Source: [Leptolyngbya] sp. PCC 7376
GTDB lineage: Bacteria; Cyanobacteriota; Cyanobacteriia; Cyanobacteriales; MRBY01
Reading direction: 5' to 3'
Assembly (NCBI RefSeq): GCF_000316605.1
Contig: NC_019683.1
Location: forward strand, 4,944,036 to 5,008,035
Length of the DNA: 64,000 nt
Positions 13,577 through 23,842 of the stretch are shown here, in pieces (the stretch's first letter is position 1; every line of letters starts with the position of its first letter). The notes under the pieces are model-generated. The model ran no database searches. It was not told the DNA's origin and saw only the letters and a program-made list of their open reading frames with translations. The translations under genes and the position numbers were made by a program.

Positions 13577-13981
13577 GACCTCTTGCAAAAGGGGTGAGAG
13601 TAGGTAAAAAAAGAGGAAAGTAACAGAGCCATAGTGATAAAAATGCCAACTTACGAACAGCTCCAACATTTATCTCCAGAACAATTCAGGAGAGCCTGTG
13701 GAGTTAAACTTCAGACCTTCAATCGTCTGGTAGAGGTCCTAGCAGAAGCTAAAGCAAAGCAAAAACCCGGTCGTCCCAGTGTTTTATCCCTGGAAAATCA
13801 GTTACTCCTCATCTTGGAATATCTGAGGGAATATCGCACTTATTTTCCTATCGCTCAATCATGGGGCATTCATGAATCAACAGTTTGTCGCATGGTGCAA
13901 AAAACAGAGAATACACTCATCAAAGAAACCGATTGCCACTTACCCGGCATGAAACGGCTCCATGGTTCAGAAGAGTTATAG
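13577..13981 (+). pseudogene. IS5-type transposase, N-terminal part (copy A)
   Basis: An ATG at 13643 opens a protein starting MPTYEQLQHLSPEQFRRACG, with a helix-turn-helix region (AQSWGIHESTVCRMVQ) as in the first part of IS5-family transposases. It is truncated at LPGMKRLHGSEEL; the DDE half is absent. The outer end starts at GACCTCTTGCAAAAGGGG (13577), shared with copy B at 15922. The inner end is cut by the IS630 inserted at the TA at 13977-13978. Confidence 0.75.
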
Positions 13982-14922
13982 CAGGCAAGGAGTGGGTTAA
14001 GACAGAATAGGATAGAAGCAATAAACATAGATGCCATGCCTGCTCCCCATAGTCTTGATTTACGCCTAAAAGCTGTTGCCGCCTTCGATAAAGGTGAACG
14101 AAAAAGTGATATCTGTCGCTTCTTTGGTATTAGCCGAAATACGCTAGACCTGTGGCTGAAACGACGAGAGAAAATCGGTTCAGTCGCTCCGAAGACAGAT
14201 TACCGTCGAGGCCCTCAACCGAAGATTAATGATCTAGATGCTTTCGTGCTTTTGCAGAGGAATATGGGCATCTAACCCAGAAGGAAATGGCGGAGAAATG
14301 GCCAGAGTCTATTAGTGATGCATCCAGACGTGAAGCTCTACGGAAAATTGAATTTACTCGAAAAAAAGACCTATCGATATCAAGAGAGAGATAAAGAATT
14401 AGAAAAAGCATTTGTGGCACAACTGAAGCAGTATGGCCAAGAACGACTCGTATATATCGATGAAAGTGGATTTGATAATACCTTAGATTATGGGTATGGC
14501 TACTGCCATAAGTCAGAGAGGTTTATCGCAGAGAAGTTAGGTCATCGTACAGAACGAGTTAGCGTGATTGGAGGATGGCGAGAGGGAGAGCAGATAGCAC
14601 CGATGGTATTTGAGGGCTATGCCAACAGCGCCTTAGTTTGCCAATGGGTAGAGGATTGCTTAGTGCCAGAGTTGATTCCGGGTCAAATTATTATTCTGGA
14701 TAATGCCAGTGTTCATCCAAAGGAAAGAATACAAACATTGGTGGCGAAGGCAGGATGTGAAGTGATATTTTTGCCACCCTACTCACCACACCTGAACAAG
14801 ATAGAGAAGTTTTGGGGAGGTTAAAGAAGGAGGTAAGTAAGCTCATCAAGAAGACTGAGGATTTGTTCGATGCCATCAGAATAGCCTTCTGTTCTATGTC
14901 CTAACCTTCTCCTTCGCTGCTA
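13979..14922 (+). mobile_element. IS630-family insertion sequence with both ends intact
   Basis: The 944-bp element starts TATAGCAGGCAAGGAG and ends, as reverse complement, TATAGCAGCGAAGGAG; the match continues with few mismatches for about 30 bp. It is flanked by TA on both sides (13977-13978 and 14923-14924), the target duplication of IS630/Tc1 elements. Removing it rejoins the IS5-type fragment, whose end (GTTATCT) then matches copy B. Confidence 0.85.
14036..14904 (+). pseudogene. IS630 transposase with three frameshifts
   Basis: ATG 14036 starts MPAPHSLDLRLKAVAAF with an HTH (DICRFFGISRNTLDLWLKR). After NDLDAF near 14245 the frame breaks (one base short) and continues as FAEEYGHLTQKEMAEKW and IEFTRKK. 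It breaks again in an A7 run near 14361-14367, returning to the first frame: YIDESGFDNT, IILDNASVHP, LPPYSPHLNKIEKFWG. A third break in GGGGAGG near 14815-14821 separates the tail RLKKEVSKLIKKTEDLF. All DDE landmarks are present, so this is a whole transposase disabled by small indels. Confidence 0.85.
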
Positions 14923-14927
14923 TATCT

Positions 14928-15518
14928 GCGACGATGCTTCGGACAATGCACTGGTATTAGCTTCATTGATGCCACCAGCATCAAGGTTTGCCATAATCGC
15001 CGTATCTCTCAACACCGTGTTTTTGAAGGTTGCGCGGCAAGGGGCAAGACTTCGGTGGGATGGTTCTTCGGCTTCAAACTACACCTGGTCATCAATGAGC
15101 GAGGAGAATTACTCAACGTCCAAGTGACGCTCGGAAATACCGATGACCGCCAACCTGTAGTGGAGTTATGGCAAGACTTATGGGGTAAAGTCTTTGCCGA
15201 TAAAGGCTATGTCTCACAATCTTTAGCCCAGCATCTTCAAGAGGAACATGAGGTGACCCTAATGGCTAAACCTCGTCGAAATATGAAGCATCATTTGATG
15301 GTTTATCAAGATAAACTTTTTGCTCGTAAGCGGGCTTTGATTGAGACAGTTATTGACCAACTGAAGAACATCTCACAGATTGAACATTCCCGACATCGCA
15401 GTCCCACAAACTTTTGTGTGAACTTGCTGTGTGGGCTGATTGCTTACTGCCATCAACCCAAAAAACCTTCTTTACAGCTTGATTAGACCTATCATTCCTT
15501 ATCCAGAACTCACGTTAG
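14928..15518 (+). pseudogene. IS982-family transposase, C-terminal half (copy 2)
   Basis: Coding resumes at CTGISFIDATS (about 14955) and runs to the stop at 15486 on the plus strand, closely matching copy 1 in sequence but in opposite orientation. Landmarks are KVCHNRRISQHRVFEGC, GWFFGFKLHLVINERG, KVFADKGYVSQ and RKRALIETVIDQLKNIS. As in copy 1 the N-terminal half is absent, cut near the same point (GQCTGI). Confidence 0.85.
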
Positions 15519-15922
15519 AGATAACTCTTCTGAACCATGGAGCTGTTTTATGCCGGGTCAGTGGCAATCGGTTTCTTTGATGAGTGTGTTCTCTGTTTTT
15601 TGCACCATGCGACAAACTGTTGATTCATGAATGCCCCATGATTGAGCGATAGGAAAATAAGTGCGATATTCCCTCGGATATTCCAAGGTGAGGAGTAACT
15701 GATTTTCCAGGGATAAAACACTGGGACGACCGGGTTTTTGCTTTGCTTTAGCTTCTGCTAGGACCTCTACCAGACGATTGAAAGTCTGAAGTTTAACTCC
15801 ACAGGCTCTCCTGAATTGTTCTGGAGATAAATGTTGGAGCTGTTCGTAAGTTGGCATTTTTATCGCTATGGCTCTGATACTTTCCTCTTTTTTACCTACT
15901 CTCACCCCTTTTGCAAGAGGTC
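15519..15922 (-). pseudogene. IS5-type transposase, N-terminal part (copy B, inverted)
   Basis: A near-identical inverted copy of 13577-13981: the same MPTYEQLQHLSPEQF start (15863 region, minus strand), with a few changes such as LTLEYPREY for LILEYLREY. It has the same outer end (GACCTCTTGCAAAA, plus 15909-15922) and is cut at the same inner point (GAAGAGTTAT). The shared truncation means this fragment was duplicated after losing its DDE half. Confidence 0.75.
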
Positions 15923-16403
15923 AAACCTAAAACCAGAACAAATTATGTATTGCGATGAGTCAGGAATGGATAGACGAGATCGTCACTACGATTTGGCTAT
16001 AGCTGAAGGTGAACGGCTCTATGGCCTCAAATCAGGCAATCGTCGTGGCAGAGTCAATATGATTGTGGCATGGAGTCAAGGCAAACAGTTTGCACCTTTT
16101 CCTGTGGAAGGCTCTTGCAATCGCAATGTTTTCGAGGTGTGGTGAGAAAACTGTCTCCTACCGGAATTAAAACCTCATCAGGTGTTGATTTTGGATAATG
16201 CCACTTTCCACAAAGGAGGAAGGATTGCAGCAATCTTGGCAAAGGAACAATGTGAAGTGTGGTATCTGCCTCCCTCTTCACCAGATTTAAACAGAAGTGA
16301 ACAGTGCTGGTCTTTGTTGAAAAGTCGTATCCGAAAACAACTCAAATATAGTCTCTCTCTCAGAGAGGCAATAGATACGGCTCTTTATGCCAACGCATCA
16401 TAA
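15923..16403 (+). pseudogene. IS630 transposase, DDE half with an in-frame stop
   Basis: From the IS5 end onward the frame reads LKPEQIMYCDESGMDRRD, NRRGRVNMIVAWSQGK, then VFEVW and a TGA at 16143. The same frame continues ENCLLPELKPHQVLILDNAT, YLPPSSPDLNRSEQCW and LREAIDTALYANAS to the stop at 16401. The DDE residues are recognisable (YCDES, LDNAT, the Glu in NRSEQ). The N-terminal half is missing. The right end falls near TA 16420-16421. Confidence 0.85.
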
Positions 16404-16541
16404 TCCTTTTGTCCACTGCTATACAAAAGCACGAAAAGCTTCAAGGTAATGTATTTTCGGTTGAGGACCACAACAATAAAGCGTTTTTATATCGCATTTT
16501 CTTAAAACACAGCATCTCAACAAAATATGATTTAACTCTAG

Positions 16542-17303
16542 GGCGTTGGTGAATTGAGGTATGAATCTATGAGGGTCGAGGGATAGGAACATCCCAGAAC
16601 TTGAGATAGTGAATCAGCAATCGAATCGAATGCTCTAACATTTCCACAGACTTTGAATAACATAAGGTCTTTCGATGGAGTCGAGCGAGATAATGCCGCA
16701 ATCGAGTGTTCTCTCCTTCGACTCGAGTCATATAGGTCTTACTGACAATCTGGTCCCCATCGGGTACAAAGATGGGATAAACTTTCCAGCCATCTGTGAC
16801 GTAAAAGAAGCATCTCCAGAGACTAACGATTGCCCATAGTGGCTTGAATGTCTCTGCACTTCTGTCACCAATAGTCCAAGCAAGAATACCTGGTTGAAAG
16901 TGGTCTACTGCTGTCCAGAGCCAGACCTTGTTTTTTTAGCACCGACGAATGTTTGAAGTTCATCGAGTTCCCCGACCTGAGGCATCTCTTCCGGTTCATA
17001 AGCATCAGGCAGCAATGCACCGACTTGTTTGACCCAAGTGATGACGGTAGTGTGGTGCACTCCTTTCACCCGTTCAATGGCTCGAAAGCCCATACCGTTG
17101 ACATACATTTTGAGGCATTCACGTTTGAAGGCATTTGAGTAGCCGAGCTGACTATAGTGGTCGATAAACTGACGACCGCAATCTACACAGATGTGATTCT
17201 GTTTGCCTTTTTTCTTTTCCATTCTTACGGATATGAGTAGATTGGCATTCTGGACATTCCATTGAGTCAACAACCTCCATTCATACCTCTATTCTGCAAC
17301 GCC
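16542..17303 (-). mobile_element. IS1-family insertion sequence with 8-bp target duplication
   Basis: A 762-bp element. Left end GGCGTTGGTGAATTGAGG and right end (reverse complement) GGCGTTGCAGAATAGAGG form inverted repeats that continue as TATGAAT. It is flanked by AACTCTAG at 16534-16541 and again at 17304-17311, the 8-bp duplication size known for IS1. Length and ends fit a whole, fairly recent IS1-type insertion into the spacer upstream of the 17339-17749 gene. Confidence 0.92.
16567..17262 (-). pseudogene. IS1-family transposase with two cancelling frameshifts
   Basis: From ATG 17262 the protein begins MECPECQSTHIRKNG, the IS1 zinc finger. One base is extra in the A-run near 17211-17216, and the next part (GKQNHICVDCGRQFIDHY ... 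GVHHTTVITWVKQVG ... GELDELQTFVGAKK) is read in another frame. An A-run near 16931-16937, one base short of the form that would encode KKNKVWLW, returns the frame: VWLWTAVDHFQPGILAW, FYVTDGWKVYP, TYMTRVEGENTRLRHYLARL, to the stop at 16567. The total length is a multiple of three (231 codons plus stop). Transcriptional or ribosomal slippage on the A-runs could still make some protein; homopolymer sequencing error is also possible. Confidence 0.8.
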
Positions 17304-17338
17304 AACTCTAGTTATGGGGACAAATCTTCTTAGAAAAA

Positions 17339-17749
17339 TCAGCAATCCTGGTTAGCAAGTTTCTTTTCCAGCTCTTCTAATTGTTCGCGACGGGTCTCTA
17401 TTTCAAGTTGACGACGGGTTAAGTCTTGGCTTTGAGAGGTAATCTCCTGCCGCCATGTTTCTATTTTTGCCTGCTCCTTAAGGAGAAAATCAGGAGTGAT
17501 CACTCCTTTTGCAAAATGTTGTTTCACAACGTCTAATAACCAATCTGTGGCGTTATGGATACTAATAATCTTGTTTTCTTCGCTTAATTTCACAATGACT
17601 AGCATCCCAACAGCAAAGGAGCCGAGTTCAAAGCTAATTTCTAGACGATCGCCAAGTTCCCAGCTACCATCCTCTTGTTCATGGGCGAGGATGAGTAACT
17701 GTTGATGACCTGTTAAGGGGTTGATTTGAACTTGGGCGAGGTGACGCAT
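17339..17749 (-). CDS. Conserved hypothetical protein with C-terminal coiled coil
   Basis: A 136-residue protein not recognised by family. The first 90 residues look like a small beta-rich domain (QINPLTGHQQLLILAHE, GSWELGDRLEISF). Residues about 92-132 form a charged coiled coil rich in Glu, Arg and Gln. It starts 17 bp after the valS stop, on the same strand, so it is likely translated from the valS transcript. No membrane segment. Confidence 0.65.
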   Translation of the reverse strand: MRHLAQVQINPLTGHQQLLILAHEQEDGSWELGDRLEISFELGSFAVGMLVIVKLSEENKIISIHNATDWLLDVVKQHFAKGVITPDFLLKEQAKIETWRQEITSQSQDLTRRQLEIETRREQLEELEKKLANQDC

Positions 17750-17766
17750 CGCAAATTAAGAGTTGG

Positions 17767-20508
17767 TTACTGTAAGCGTTGTAGCCGTTCCCGTAGAATA
17801 GTTTGTTGGGCTTCAGCTTCAGCTAGGGCATCTTTCGCGCCTTGAATAACGGCTTCGGGAGCTTTATTAACAAACCCAGGATTATTCAAGCGACCGTTTA
17901 AAGAAGAAATTTCTTTCTCTACTTTACTTAAATTCTTCTCTAGTTTTGCACAAAGAGCCGGAACATCTACTAAACCTTCTAAAGGAATTAACACTTGTAT
18001 TGTTCCCACAACACCAGCGATCGCCTGCTTTAGATCAGAATTAACAGTTTTAGTTAGGGTAAGCTCATCAACTTTTGCTGATTTATAGATGTAGGCTTCG
18101 CCCTGTTCTAGAGTCGTCAGCTCAGTCTCAGACTCGCTTTGCAAAATCACATTGACGGTTGCACTGGGTTTGATACCAGCTTCTGCCCGGAGATTTCTAA
18201 TCACGCGAATTGCTTCAATCAACAAGCTGAATTTAGTTTCTAAAGATTCATCAACTAAATTTCCATTCTCGGCGGGGAAAAGCTGAGTTGCCAAAAACGT
18301 CTTGCTTTCAGTTTGAGTTAAAGTCTGCCAAATTTCCTCGGTAATGTGGGGCATAAAAGGATGAAGCAGCTTGAGAATATTTTCTAATACCCATGCGAGA
18401 ATTTGCTGAGCGACCTTACGAGAAGGAGCATCTTTTTCTTCTTTGGCATACAAACGCGGCTTAGCTAGTTCGATATACCAATCGCAAAAATCACCCCAAA
18501 TAAATTCATAAAGAGATTTTGCGGATTCGCCGAGGGCATAATTTTCAAGGTTACGACGAGTTTCAGCGATAACCTGATGCAGCCGGGATAAAATCCAGAG
18601 ATCACTCAATTCCAGATCAGCTTCAGCGGGGCGACCCAAAGCCTCGGGGGTTTGACCTTCAAGGTTCATCATCACGAAGCGGGAAGCATTCCAAATCTTA
18701 TTCGCAAAGTTTCGAGAAGCTTCAACAGATTGAGATTCGTCAGTTTTGCGGTCGTACTGAAGGCTAATATCTTGGCCAGCACCAGCAACTTCACGGATCA
18801 AGGTATAACGCAGCGCATCAGTGCCATAGCGATCGCACATCAACAGTGGGTCAATACCATTATTAGACGACTTCGACATTTTCTTGCCATTTTCGTCACG
18901 AACCAAACCGTGAATATAAACGTCTTTAAATGGAATTTTGCCAGTGAAATGGCTGGACATCATGGTCATGCGAGCGACCCAGAAGAAAATAATGTCAAAG
19001 CCTGTAACCAACACACTGTTCGGAAAATATTTTTGGTAATCAGCTGCATTTTCATCCGGCCAACCTAAAGTTGAAAACGGCCAGAGTCCAGAGGAGAACC
19101 ATGTATCAAGTACATCGGGGTCCTGTTCTAGCTGACAATCTTCACCATATTCGGCGATCGCCTTTTGCTTTGCTTCAGCCTCATCATGGGCCACAACAAA
19201 AGGTGTACCGTCTTGAATTTCGTCATTGGTTTCACTAACGACGTACCAAGCTGGAATTTGATGTCCCCACCACAACTGACGGGAAATACACCAATCATTT
19301 AACTTAACGAGCCAATCCCGATAAACTTTTCGCCAGCGCTCTGGAACATAATTTGGCTGATTATCTTCATCGAGAAATGTCAAAGTCTTTTTGGAAAGTG
19401 GGTCGATTTTGACAAACCATTGAGTCGAAAGTAGAGGCTCCACAGGGACTTTACCGCGATCACTATGGGGAACTGCATGACGATAATCCTCAGTTTTGAT
19501 GAGCACACCATCTTCCTTTAGCTTTGCGACTAAATTCTTGCGGGCTTCAAAACGATCTTGACCAGCAAACATCCCTGCATTTTCGTTTAGGGTGCCATCG
19601 CGATTCATGATGTTGATGAATGGCAAATCGTGGCGCTTACCCATTTCAAAATCGTTGGGGTCATGAGCAGGCGTAACTTTGACACAACCTGTTCCAAACT
19701 CAAGATCTACTAGTTCATCCGCAAAAATTGGAATTTCACGACCAACAATCGGCAAAGTTAAGGTTTTACCAATGAGGTGTTGATAGCGTTCATCATTAGG
19801 ATTTACCGCAACACCTGTATCACCCAACATTGTTTCAGGACGAGTTGTTGCAACTTCTACAAAACCACTGCCATCGGTCAAAGGATAACGGAAATGCCAG
19901 AGATGACCGTCAACTTCTTTGCTTTCTACTTCAAGATCAGAAACGGCAGATTGGGAAGCAGGACACCAGTTAACCAAATAATTACCGCGATAAATTAAGC
20001 CTTCTTCGTAGAGGGTAATAAAGGCTTTTTTGACGGCTTCGGATAAATTCTCGTCGAGGGTAAAACTTTCTCGTGACCAATCTGCGGACAAACCCATGCG
20101 TTTCAGTTGATTGACGATGGTGCCACCAGATTCTTCCCGCCATGCCCAAGCCCGTTCTAAGAATTTCTCACGACCCAAACCATAACGAGTTTTTCCTTCT
20201 GCTTTAAGCTGTTTCTCCACAATCGTTTGAACGGCGATACTCGCGTGGTCGGTTCCTGGTAGGCAAAGAACATTCTCTCCTTTCATCCGGTGGTAACGCA
20301 CCACTGTATCAATGAGGGAAGTATTAAAAGCATGGCCCATGTGGAGTTTGCCAGTGACGTTTGGCGGCGGAATCACGATACAAAATGAATCGCCATCTTT
20401 GCTCGGATCTGCCTGAAACACTTGCTGCTCAAGCCAAGTCTGTTGCCACTTACTTTCCGTATTGTGGGGATCATACTGACTGGGGAGATTGGGTGTTTCG
20501 TTCGTCAT
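17767..20508 (-). CDS. valS: Valyl-tRNA synthetase
   Basis: A 913-residue class I synthetase that charges tRNA-Val and edits Thr-tRNA. The HIGH-type signature is [13 protein letters not shown] (HMGH at 56-59) and the KMSKS loop is near residue 541. The editing CP1 domain holds [18 protein letters not shown] (near 221). The anticodon-binding helical domain is followed by a C-terminal coiled-coil arm (about 845-913) typical of ValRS. Start ATG 20508 gives the expected N-terminus. A 229-bp gap separates it from the divergent gene at 20738. Confidence 0.97.
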   Translation of the reverse strand: MTNETPNLPSQYDPHNTESKWQQTWLEQQVFQADPSKDGDSFCIVIPPPNVTGKLHMGHAFNTSLIDTVVRYHRMKGENVLCLPGTDHASIAVQTIVEKQLKAEGKTRYGLGREKFLERAWAWREESGGTIVNQLKRMGLSADWSRESFTLDENLSEAVKKAFITLYEEGLIYRGNYLVNWCPASQSAVSDLEVESKEVDGHLWHFRYPLTDGSGFVEVATTRPETMLGDTGVAVNPNDERYQHLIGKTLTLPIVGREIPIFADELVDLEFGTGCVKVTPAHDPNDFEMGKRHDLPFINIMNRDGTLNENAGMFAGQDRFEARKNLVAKLKEDGVLIKTEDYRHAVPHSDRGKVPVEPLLSTQWFVKIDPLSKKTLTFLDEDNQPNYVPERWRKVYRDWLVKLNDWCISRQLWWGHQIPAWYVVSETNDEIQDGTPFVVAHDEAEAKQKAIAEYGEDCQLEQDPDVLDTWFSSGLWPFSTLGWPDENAADYQKYFPNSVLVTGFDIIFFWVARMTMMSSHFTGKIPFKDVYIHGLVRDENGKKMSKSSNNGIDPLLMCDRYGTDALRYTLIREVAGAGQDISLQYDRKTDESQSVEASRNFANKIWNASRFVMMNLEGQTPEALGRPAEADLELSDLWILSRLHQVIAETRRNLENYALGESAKSLYEFIWGDFCDWYIELAKPRLYAKEEKDAPSRKVAQQILAWVLENILKLLHPFMPHITEEIWQTLTQTESKTFLATQLFPAENGNLVDESLETKFSLLIEAIRVIRNLRAEAGIKPSATVNVILQSESETELTTLEQGEAYIYKSAKVDELTLTKTVNSDLKQAIAGVVGTIQVLIPLEGLVDVPALCAKLEKNLSKVEKEISSLNGRLNNPGFVNKAPEAVIQGAKDALAEAEAQQTILRERLQRLQ

Positions 20509-20737
20509 CGGTTAGGGTCTAAATTATTCTGAAATTACAATTTTAAAGCTATTCAAAGCAATTTGAGCGTTTGATTTTGGTACAGTCTCGATTTTGAGAC
20601 TGATTAGGTGATTTAGGGGCGATCGCCGAATTCTTTTTCGCCAACAGGAAACATTCTAGAGTGGAGAACTTTCTAGATAAGTAGTAGGCTTCTGGGCTAA
20701 ATGTGCTACAAGAAGAAAGCTTTGTAAATTTGGTGGT

Positions 20738-21385
20738 ATGAACAAAAATTATCTGTTGTACATCGGCGTATTTCTTGCAGGAGCTGTAATTACTCCTCTG
20801 TACCTCAGCTTGTTCAATGATAACGATGGCGACCCTGCGGAAGCAGCTAGCGAAGAGTTGCTCTTTGAGGAGACGGAGACCACTACTGCGACAGATTCAG
20901 GCTCCCGCTCCAATCAAGTTTTTGTTCCCATGGACAGCCAAGAGGTGATTGAAAACGACTATGCCATTAGTCCAGAAGTAAGAATTCCCACTTCTTTGCC
21001 GCAATATGCCGCAAATCAGCCAAGCATTCCCGGCTACCCAAATTACGGCGCGATTCCTCCAGTCGCTCTAAGCTTTCCAGAGCAGAAGAGTACTCTAAAA
21101 ACATCGCCACAAAAATCCTCAGCATCAGAAGATCAGGCGATCGCCCCTAAGATCAATACTTCTGCGCCAATCCTCGGCAATTTCACGAAAGATCTCTCTG
21201 ACAATATTTTTATTCCCCCAAACACTCGGCCTGATCCAAACGCCCAAGCACCAGAACCTTTCGAAACCGAGGCGATCGCCCCAAATTCTGTTGATCTCAA
21301 TAACTTTCTAGAGAACGACACCAGTTCAGATAATTGCAAGCCCACCAATACCAACAACCCTTTCCGGCCAAACACCTGTAGTTAA
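20738..21385 (+). CDS. Hypothetical membrane-anchored, low-complexity protein
   Basis: A 215-residue protein with one N-terminal hydrophobic segment (residues 5-25, LLYIGVFLAGAVITPLYLS) and a long Pro/Asn/Ser/Glu-rich tail without clear secondary structure. The tail contains two HIP1-derived AIAP stretches (from GCGATCGCCCC), which suggests weak constraint. Family and function unknown. A strong terminator follows 18 bp after the stop. Confidence 0.6.
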   Translation: MNKNYLLYIGVFLAGAVITPLYLSLFNDNDGDPAEAASEELLFEETETTTATDSGSRSNQVFVPMDSQEVIENDYAISPEVRIPTSLPQYAANQPSIPGYPNYGAIPPVALSFPEQKSTLKTSPQKSSASEDQAIAPKINTSAPILGNFTKDLSDNIFIPPNTRPDPNAQAPEPFETEAIAPNSVDLNNFLENDTSSDNCKPTNTNNPFRPNTCS

Positions 21386-21402
21386 GTTTTTCCAATATCA
21401 AT

Positions 21403-21452
21403 AAAAGCTCCTTAAGCATCACAAAGTAGATGCCAAGGAGCTTTTTCTTTTT
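21403..21452 (+). terminator. Rho-independent terminator
   Basis: AAGCTCCTT-AA-GCATC pairs with GATGC-C-AAGGAGCTT around ACAAAGTA, followed by TTTCTTTTT. It ends the transcript of the 20738-21385 gene. Confidence 0.85.
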
Positions 21453-21544
21453 GCTATGGTTTCAAATTTATCAATAAAAAAGAGAGCAAGACTTGCTTAC
21501 CCTCTCAAAAATTACTTAGTTGAATATTTATCTATATCAACTTA

Positions 21545-21676
21545 GAGGATGTCTGAAAAGGGTCTGACCGTAACTTTGGTCAAAATGAGTTGCACGTAAA
21601 AATAAGCACTTCAGGCGATCAACCTGGTGGAATTTACGCAGCCTTTATCGAACATAAAGACTTTTCAGACAACCTC
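21545..21676. mobile_element. MITE-like element placed at the tkt stop codon
   Basis: A 132-bp non-coding element. Its ends are GAGGATGTCTGAAAAGG (plus, 21545 on) and GAGGTTGTCTGAAAAGT (reverse complement from 21676): 15 of 17 bases are the same. TTA flanks it on both sides (21542-21544 and 21677-21679), a TNA-type duplication as made by some IS5-group elements. It has no open frame of its own. The right-hand TTA is the complement of the tkt stop codon TAA. Confidence 0.75.
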
Positions 21677-23683
21677 TTAGCCAAGAACTTTCTTTGCAGT
21701 TGCGAGAACATTTTCAACAGTGAAACCGTATTCCTTCATGATGATGCCGCCGGGAGCAGAAGCACCGAACGTGTCAACACCAACAACAGCACCTTCAAAG
21801 CCAACGTACTTGTACCAGCTCATGGTGCAACCAGCTTCTACAGCAACACGCTTGGAAACGGAAGCAGGAAGTACAGACTCTTGGTAAGCTGCATCTTGCT
21901 CTTCAAAGCGATCTACACAAGGCATGGACACAACACGGACATTCTTGCCTTCGGAACGGAGGGCAGTAGCAGTCTCAACACAGAGTTGAACTTCGCTACC
22001 AGTACCGATGAGAATGATGTCAGGAGTGCCTTCACTATCAGAAAGAATGTAACCCCCCTTCTCAGCTTTCTCAATAGAGCTGCCTTCGAGGTTAGGTAGG
22101 TTTTGGCGAGTAAGAGCAAGTAGAGTAGGAGTCTTCTTACTTTCCACAGCAACCTTGTATGCACCGGATGTCTCGTTTACATCAGCGGGACGATACACAT
22201 AGAGGTTAGGAATTGCACGAAGAGATGCAACCTGCTCAATAGGCTGGTGTGTAGGACCATCTTCACCGAGAGCAATGGAATCGTGGGTCATAACCCAGAT
22301 AACGCGAGTCTCAGAGAGTGCAGACAAACGGATGGAGTTCCGCATGTAGTCACTGAAGATAAGGAATGTTGCACCGTAAGGAATGAGGTTAGTGCCGTGG
22401 AGGGCGATCGCATTACAAATCGCACCCATTGCATGTTCCCGTACACCGAAGTGAACGTTACGGTTTTCGTAAGCGCCTTTTTGGAAATCGCCAGAAACTT
22501 TAATTTCAGTCAAGTTGGAGTGAGTCAAGTCAGCGGAACCACCAACTAACTCATCCAATACAGGGGCGATCGCATTAAGAGTTGCTTGGGAGTGCTTACG
22601 AGTCGCAAGACCAGCAACATCAGGAGTTGCAGTGGGGAGACAATCAGCCCAGTTAGCGGGAAGTTCACCGGAGAGGAGACGCTCAAGCTCAGCAGCTTTG
22701 TCAGCATACTTAGTCTTGTAGGTCGCCATGGTTTGGTTCCATTCAGCTTCAGCACTTGCACCGCGATCAACAGCCTTACGGAAATGGCTTAGAGCATCTT
22801 CGGGAACTTCAAAAGGACCATAGTTCCAGTCGAGTTCCTTTCGAGTCAATTCAATTTCAGATTCACCAAGTGCCGCACCATGAACGCCAGCAGTATTGCC
22901 TTTGTTAGGAGAGCCATAACCAATAATGGTGGTGACTTTAATCATTGTGGGCTTGTCAGTGACAGCCTTTGCTTCCTCAATCGCTTTGGCGATCGCATCA
23001 GTGTCAGTGTTGCCATCTTCTACATGAAGAACGTGCCAACCATAAGCTTCAAAACGAGCACTTACATCTTCAGTGAAAGCAACATCAGTAGAACCATCAA
23101 TGGAAATGTGGTTGTCATCATAAAGTGCGATGAGTTTACCCAAACCCCAGTGACCAGCAATAGAAGCTGCTTCACCAGAAATACCTTCCATGTTGCAACC
23201 GTCACCCATGATCACATAGGTGTAATGGTCGAATAGTGTTGCATCGGGCTTGTTAAAACGAGCAGCCAAATGTGCCTCAGCAAGGGCAAGACCGACGCCA
23301 TTAGCGATACCTTGGCCTAGAGGGCCAGTGGTAACTTCAACACCAGGAGTCACAAAGTTCTCAGGGTGACCAGGCGTCTTAGACTTCCACTGACGGAATT
23401 CTTTAAGGTCATCAAGAGAAACACTGTCAAAACCAGCCAAGTACATCAAAGCGTACTGAAGCATGGAACCATGACCAGCAGACAGTACAAAGCGATCACG
23501 GTTAACCCAATTGGGATTTTTTGGGTTAAAACGCATGAACTTGTCCCAAAGCGTATAAGCCATGGGAGCAGCGCCCATCGGTAAGCCGGGGTGACCGGAC
23601 TTTGCCTTTTCGACGCCATCAATCGCTAGAAAACGAATTGCGTTAATACAAAGTTGGTCGATAGATTGGGTAGCAACTGTCAT
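21677..23683 (-). CDS. tkt: Transketolase
   Basis: A 668-residue thiamine diphosphate enzyme that moves two-carbon units in the Calvin cycle and pentose phosphate pathway. The ThDP/Mg motif begins [16 protein letters not shown] (near 157) and continues to [10 protein letters not shown]. The catalytic pyrimidine-side region is [13 protein letters not shown] (near 408), followed by [12 protein letters not shown] near the C-terminus. Full length. Its stop codon is formed by the target duplication of the MITE-like element. Confidence 0.97.
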   Translation of the reverse strand: MTVATQSIDQLCINAIRFLAIDGVEKAKSGHPGLPMGAAPMAYTLWDKFMRFNPKNPNWVNRDRFVLSAGHGSMLQYALMYLAGFDSVSLDDLKEFRQWKSKTPGHPENFVTPGVEVTTGPLGQGIANGVGLALAEAHLAARFNKPDATLFDHYTYVIMGDGCNMEGISGEAASIAGHWGLGKLIALYDDNHISIDGSTDVAFTEDVSARFEAYGWHVLHVEDGNTDTDAIAKAIEEAKAVTDKPTMIKVTTIIGYGSPNKGNTAGVHGAALGESEIELTRKELDWNYGPFEVPEDALSHFRKAVDRGASAEAEWNQTMATYKTKYADKAAELERLLSGELPANWADCLPTATPDVAGLATRKHSQATLNAIAPVLDELVGGSADLTHSNLTEIKVSGDFQKGAYENRNVHFGVREHAMGAICNAIALHGTNLIPYGATFLIFSDYMRNSIRLSALSETRVIWVMTHDSIALGEDGPTHQPIEQVASLRAIPNLYVYRPADVNETSGAYKVAVESKKTPTLLALTRQNLPNLEGSSIEKAEKGGYILSDSEGTPDIILIGTGSEVQLCVETATALRSEGKNVRVVSMPCVDRFEEQDAAYQESVLPASVSKRVAVEAGCTMSWYKYVGFEGAVVGVDTFGASAPGGIIMKEYGFTVENVLATAKKVLG

Positions 23684-23842
23684 AGTGCGAAGTATTTCTG
23701 ACTGTAAACGACAAGTGGGAAAAAACGATAAGAGCTACTAATACATCTAGTATTGCGATGGGCTCTCCCAAAAAATTACACCCATCATCCCACTGTTGGG
23801 ATCGATGGGCAAGAATGATTTCTGTCAAATCGATAACATTTG

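Larger units (their letters stand above)
12862..16421. mobile_element. Composite of nested, degenerate insertion sequences
   Basis: Six pieces abut without unique DNA between them. In order: an IS630 tail (-), the C-terminal half of an IS982 (-), the 5' part of an IS5-type element (+), a whole IS630 with intact ends (+), a second IS982 C-terminal half (+), the same IS5 part inverted (-), and a larger IS630 remnant (+), the outer two IS630 pieces forming the flanks. The block starts and ends at TA dinucleotides next to IS630-like termini. None of the transposase genes is complete. Confidence 0.8.

Noticed and set aside
13577-13649. Extension of the IS982 frame upstream of GQCTGI
   Set aside because: This stretch is the end of the IS5-type fragment; the reading frame through it is accidental.
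14242-14367. Programmed frameshifting in the IS630 transposase
   Set aside because: There are three breaks, one in a non-slippery context and one in a G-run, and the net length is not in frame. Decay or read error explains this better.
16905-17273. IS1-type InsA with classical -1 frameshift into InsB
   Set aside because: The conserved zinc-finger start (MECPEC) is in the same frame as the C-terminal half, so a single-frame ancestor with two indels fits better than the classic insA-insB arrangement.
21590-22099. A 169-codon frame on the plus strand
   Set aside because: It is antisense to the 3' part of tkt and begins inside the MITE-like element; no family features.
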